Shown one piece after another: positions 40,798 through 42,977 of a stretch of DNA of 42,977 nucleotides (positions within the stretch are counted from its first letter, which is position 1; every line of letters starts with the position of its first letter). The notes beneath the pieces are model-generated. The model had not been told where the DNA came from, made no database searches, and saw only the letters and a list, made by a program, of their open reading frames with translations. Source of the stretch: Lachnospiraceae bacterium (GTDB taxonomy: Bacteria > Bacillota > Clostridia > Lachnospirales > Lachnospiraceae); contig JAJPXU010000119.1 in NCBI GenBank assembly GCA_021205305.1, positions 1 to 42,977 on the forward strand. The letters run 5' to 3'. The position numbers were made by a program, and so were the translations under genes.

Positions 40798-40827
40798 TTT
40801 ATATGCTATGAGGTAATCATACAACAA
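40798..40827 (-). promoter_or_regulatory. Candidate promoter of the sulfate operon
   Basis: Minus strand: TTGTTG (40822-40827), 18 bases, TATAAA (40798-40803). The -35 box is a poor match and overlaps the T-tract of the metY terminator. Confidence 0.4.
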
Positions 40828-40856
40828 AAAAAGGAATCCGTCAATTTCCGGATTCC
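40825..40856 (-). terminator. Terminator of metY
   Basis: Minus strand: stem GGAATCCG, 8-base loop, CGGATTCC, followed by a run of seven or eight Ts. It separates metY from the sulfate operon. A second hairpin without a function I can name (GTTATCTGT-TTT-ACAGATAAC, 40865-40885) lies between it and the metY stop. Confidence 0.85.
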
Positions 40857-40912
40857 GATAACTGGTTATCTGTTTTACAGATAACTACTTTTTATTATTT
40901 GCTCCTTCCTGT

Positions 40913-42163
40913 TCATTTTACCACCATTGTTATCGCGGTCGTAAAATCCTCAATCAAATCCTTCGCATCCTCAATCCCTACGCTGACACGGATCAGGTCG
41001 TCATAGACTCCCGCTGCCGCTCTTTGCTCTTCCGATGCGTGTACATAAATCGTTGACGCCGGATGGATGACCAGGGTACGGACATCGCCAATATTGGTGG
41101 CCTTTTTCGCATATTTCAGGCTGTCCATCATCTGGTACGCCTTCTCCTTCGAGCCGACGCGTATGGTCAGGATCGCACCGCCCCCCTTTCCGCCAAACTG
41201 GCTTTCCGCCAGCGCGTGATAGGGGTTTTCCTTCAACGTTGGATAATTCACTGACAGGCCGCCGCCCTTTTCGCAGGCCATTTGCGCTATGGCCTCGGCA
41301 AGCGCCTGCGCATTCTCACAGATTCGCTGCATCCGAAGACCCAGCGTTTCCAGACCGACCACATTCAAAAAAGCGTTCATTGGAGCAAGACAGGCTCCCA
41401 TATTTCTCCAGATTCCGTTGCGCAGCTTTGCGATATAGGCAAATGGTCCATAGGAACAATAGCTCCGCATGCCGGGATAACGCTCAACGTCCCATTTAAA
41501 GTGCCCGCTATCCACAATAATTCCACTGATGGAATTTCCGCCGCCATTTATATATTTTGAGGAAGAATGTACAACAATATCTGCACCGTATTCAAGCGGG
41601 CGGATCAGGTAGGGAGTTGCGGTAGTCGCATCCACAATCAGCGGGATTCCCCTCGCATGTGCAAGCTCCGCCACACGGCGGACATCCATCACATCCAACG
41701 CCGGATTTCCGATCAGTTCGCCAAAGATGACCTTTGTCCTCTCATTAATAAGCGGTTCTATTTCCTGAACCGTCACATGCTCAACATACCGTGTTGTAAT
41801 CCCAAAGCTTTCCAAATCTCCAAACAGATCGATAGTCCCGCCAAACAGTCCGCTTCCCGCAATCACCTCATCCCCCGCCTGGAGGATGTTCAAAAGCGAC
41901 AGCGTAACAGCAGCCATCCCGGAAGAACAGGCTACAGCGCCCACTCCACCTTCCAGTTCGCAGATTCGTCTTTCAAACGCATCCACCGTAGGATTTCCGA
42001 TCCTGGTATACGCGAAGCCCGGTGCCCGGTTCTGGAATACCTTTTCCAATGCCTCCGAGCTTTCATAGCTAAAGGCGCTTACCTGTGAAATCGGGGGCAG
42101 GGTAGAGCCATTCTGATATTCTTTTGCCTCTTTTCCATGCAGCAATTTCGTTGAAAATTCCAT
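40913..42163 (-). CDS. metY: O-acetylhomoserine sulfhydrylase MetY
   Basis: A PLP enzyme of the Cys/Met metabolism family that joins sulfide or a protein thiocarboxylate to O-acetylhomoserine to give homocysteine. The 416-aa length and features (PPISQVSAFSYESSE, FAYTRIGNPTVDAFERR, SSGMAAVTLSLLN, and the PLP Lys in VVHSSSKYINGGG) match MetY. The ATG at 42163 has GGAGG 7 bases upstream. It is transcribed from its own promoter with a regulatory array, immediately upstream of the sulfate operon, and could be the acceptor step of the carrier-based pathway. Cystathionine-type activity cannot be excluded. Confidence 0.92.
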   Translation of the reverse strand: MEFSTKLLHGKEAKEYQNGSTLPPISQVSAFSYESSEALEKVFQNRAPGFAYTRIGNPTVDAFERRICELEGGVGAVACSSGMAAVTLSLLNILQAGDEVIAGSGLFGGTIDLFGDLESFGITTRYVEHVTVQEIEPLINERTKVIFGELIGNPALDVMDVRRVAELAHARGIPLIVDATTATPYLIRPLEYGADIVVHSSSKYINGGGNSISGIIVDSGHFKWDVERYPGMRSYCSYGPFAYIAKLRNGIWRNMGACLAPMNAFLNVVGLETLGLRMQRICENAQALAEAIAQMACEKGGGLSVNYPTLKENPYHALAESQFGGKGGGAILTIRVGSKEKAYQMMDSLKYAKKATNIGDVRTLVIHPASTIYVHASEEQRAAAGVYDDLIRVSVGIEDAKDLIEDFTTAITMVVK

Positions 42164-42240
42164 CTTTTTTCCTCCATATGCACCTGGCTTGCTTCCCGCA
42201 AATCTGTGCGAAACAATATATTTGCCTTTCTGAGACTTAG

Positions 42241-42268
42241 CTTATAACAGATCGCAGCCGTTCGTCAA
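42241..42268 (-). promoter_or_regulatory. Promoter of metY
   Basis: Minus strand: TTGACG (42263-42268), 16 bases, TATAAG (42241-42246). A LysR-type half-site array begins about 10 bases upstream of the -35 box. Confidence 0.6.
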
Positions 42269-42278
42269 AGTCCTTTTT

Positions 42279-42309
42279 CCGATAGCCAGCTATCGGAAAT
42301 TCAGATAGC
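42279..42309. promoter_or_regulatory. Three-half-site regulator array upstream of metY
   Basis: CCGATAGC-CA-GCTATCGG (42279-42296) followed, after the 9-base spacer of GCTATC-N9-GATAGC, by a third GATAGC at 42304-42309. The placement just upstream of the -35 box is that of LysR-type activators. The LysR protein at 27477 is a candidate but not shown. Confidence 0.55.
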
Positions 42310-42349
42310 AAAAATGACCCTCAATTACCAAATATTGAGAGTCATTTTT
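42310..42349. terminator. Bidirectional terminator between the amylosucrase gene and metY
   Basis: AAAAATGAC-C-CTCAAT (42310-42325), an 8-base loop, ATTGAG-A-GTCATTTTT (42334-42349). The stem has one mismatch and ends in A and T tracts, so it works in both directions; it directly touches the third half-site of the metY array. Confidence 0.85.
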
Positions 42350-42365
42350 CTGATATCAATGATGA

Positions 42366-42977
42366 TCAGCAGGCACACCGCCGCAGATAACGAAATCCAT
42401 ACGCAGGCAGCTTTACATTGACCATCTGCATACGTACGCTGCTTAACAGATCCTCGTACATCCCATCTGTCTCGGAAATCCAGGCGGTTTTATCGTTTTC
42501 ACAGAAATTAAAGAGTCCGATCACCTTTTCTCCCTCAAAACAGCGACCGATCCCTAATACAGAATCGTCTCCGGTCTCTACAGTCCAGACATCCGCGTTT
42601 GTGACAAAGACCTTCGACGTCCGGCGTATCTCCTCCAGCCGGGCAAGCGGGTAAAAGATCCGGCTCTCGGTCGAATCCGCATCCTTGAGCCGCTCCAATG
42701 CTTCCCAGTCCATCCTGCCGCGGTGAATATAGCGGGAGTCGTCTGCCTTCCACGGATCCTCTCTGTAGGAGTAATCGTTCTTCTGCGCGACTTCATCCCC
42801 GCTGTACAAAATCGGGATCCCGGAAAGAAAAAACATATACGTGTGCAGCATAACATCCAGGGAAATCGCCTGCGCAAGCTCCGTCTCCTCCTTCGGGCAG
42901 CCCTGGCGCAATCCGCGCTCCGCCGCCTCAATCCCGCACATAGAGGCAGTCGTACCGCAGAAACGGGCGTCCCCCGT
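42366..42977 (-). CDS. Amylosucrase-like GH13 protein, C-terminal part (cut by the window edge)
   Basis: The open frame runs through the end of the window. It reads TGDARFCGTTASMCGIEAA, then LDVMLHTYMFFLSGIPILYS, GDEVAQKNDYSYREDPWKA and DDSRYIHRGRMDWEAL, the C-terminal barrel end of amylosucrase-type enzymes, followed by a beta-sandwich domain ending YGFRYLRRC. It presumably makes or cleaves alpha-glucans from sucrose or related sugars. The 5' part, with the catalytic Asp and Glu, lies outside. It is transcribed towards the metY region and ends at the bidirectional terminator. Confidence 0.85.
   Translation of the reverse strand, partial: TGDARFCGTTASMCGIEAAERGLRQGCPKEETELAQAISLDVMLHTYMFFLSGIPILYSGDEVAQKNDYSYREDPWKADDSRYIHRGRMDWEALERLKDADSTESRIFYPLARLEEIRRTSKVFVTNADVWTVETGDDSVLGIGRCFEGEKVIGLFNFCENDKTAWISETDGMYEDLLSSVRMQMVNVKLPAYGFRYLRRCAC

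Noticed and set aside
42164-42309. SAM or cysteine riboswitch before metY
   Set aside because: The leader after the promoter is about 70 bases, with no S-box core or terminator-antiterminator pair; the palindromes lie upstream of the promoter.
1-42977. CRISPR array, tRNA or rRNA genes
   Set aside because: No regularly spaced repeats and no cloverleaf or rRNA sequence was noticed on either strand; a dedicated scan was not possible.

Overview
The window looks like a chromosomal piece of a Gram-positive, low-to-mid GC anaerobe of the Clostridia, most probably a Lachnospiraceae-type gut bacterium. The grounds are short-form HisG with HisZ, RecU, RelQ, a YlbJ-type protein beside rsmD-coaD, a CIRCE-controlled Hsp20, strong AGGAGG-type ribosome binding sites and a Clostridia-style fibronectin-III remnant. 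Almost every gene is on the minus strand. No rRNA, tRNA or CRISPR array was seen.

Layout. (1) 0.06-4.1 kb: histidine operon hisZ-hisG-hisD-hisB. (2) 4.35-5.37 kb (+): a putative secreted lipoprotein with an HExxH motif. (3) 5.4-13.9 kb (-): housekeeping and nucleic-acid genes (recU, an RluA-type pseudouridine synthase, a small membrane protein, YgiQ radical SAM protein, HAD phosphatase, RsmF-like rRNA methyltransferase, relQ) and an M23 peptidase. (4) 14.2-18.2 kb: ylbJ-like (+), a coiled-coil protein, coaD and rsmD (-), and a CaCA-type exchanger (+). (5) 18.2-27.4 kb: an accessory, partly decayed stretch. Intact genes (AAA-ATPase-like/PDDEXK protein, serine hydrolase, DUF1810, J-domain protein, PPOX-like protein, hsp20) alternate with fragments: a fibronectin-III C-terminus, a YhhN-like membrane protein, an internally deleted recD2, a headless DUF4186 gene, a tailless peptide deformylase and unidentified C-termini. 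Several short palindromic elements lie inside or beside coding sequence. (6) 27.5-42.2 kb (-): a sulfur assimilation locus. (7) 42.37 kb to the end: the C-terminal part of an amylosucrase-like GH13 enzyme.

The sulfur locus is the most interesting part. In transcription order it runs: a leader with two 14-codon upstream ORFs (the first ends Cys-Asn-Cys-stop), sulfate-binding protein, CysT, CysW, CysA, AprA, AprB, CysD, CysN, an AsrC-like siroheme sulfite reductase, TusA, thioredoxin, a ThiS-like carrier, a ThiF/MoeB-type E1, a JAMM protease and a LysR regulator. A separately promoted MetY-type O-acetylhomoserine sulfhydrylase lies just upstream. Read as a pathway: sulfate import, activation to APS, direct APS reduction by a dissimilatory-type AprAB, sulfite to sulfide, then probable loading onto a protein thiocarboxylate and transfer to O-acetylhomoserine to make homocysteine. 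The carrier ends Gly-Gly-Gly-Cys, so the JAMM protease probably has to remove the terminal Cys. CysN carries what looks like a degenerate APS-kinase domain without a P-loop, which fits a route that never needs PAPS. The parts belong to known families; the combination, the Cys-codon leader and the dead kinase domain are the candidate new biology.

Some palindromic repeats sit in frame inside coding sequences: one in hsp20 with an inverted copy about 0.4 kb upstream, and a GCGAAGC-core type in both the recD2 remnant and the E1 gene. They resemble coding palindromic elements.
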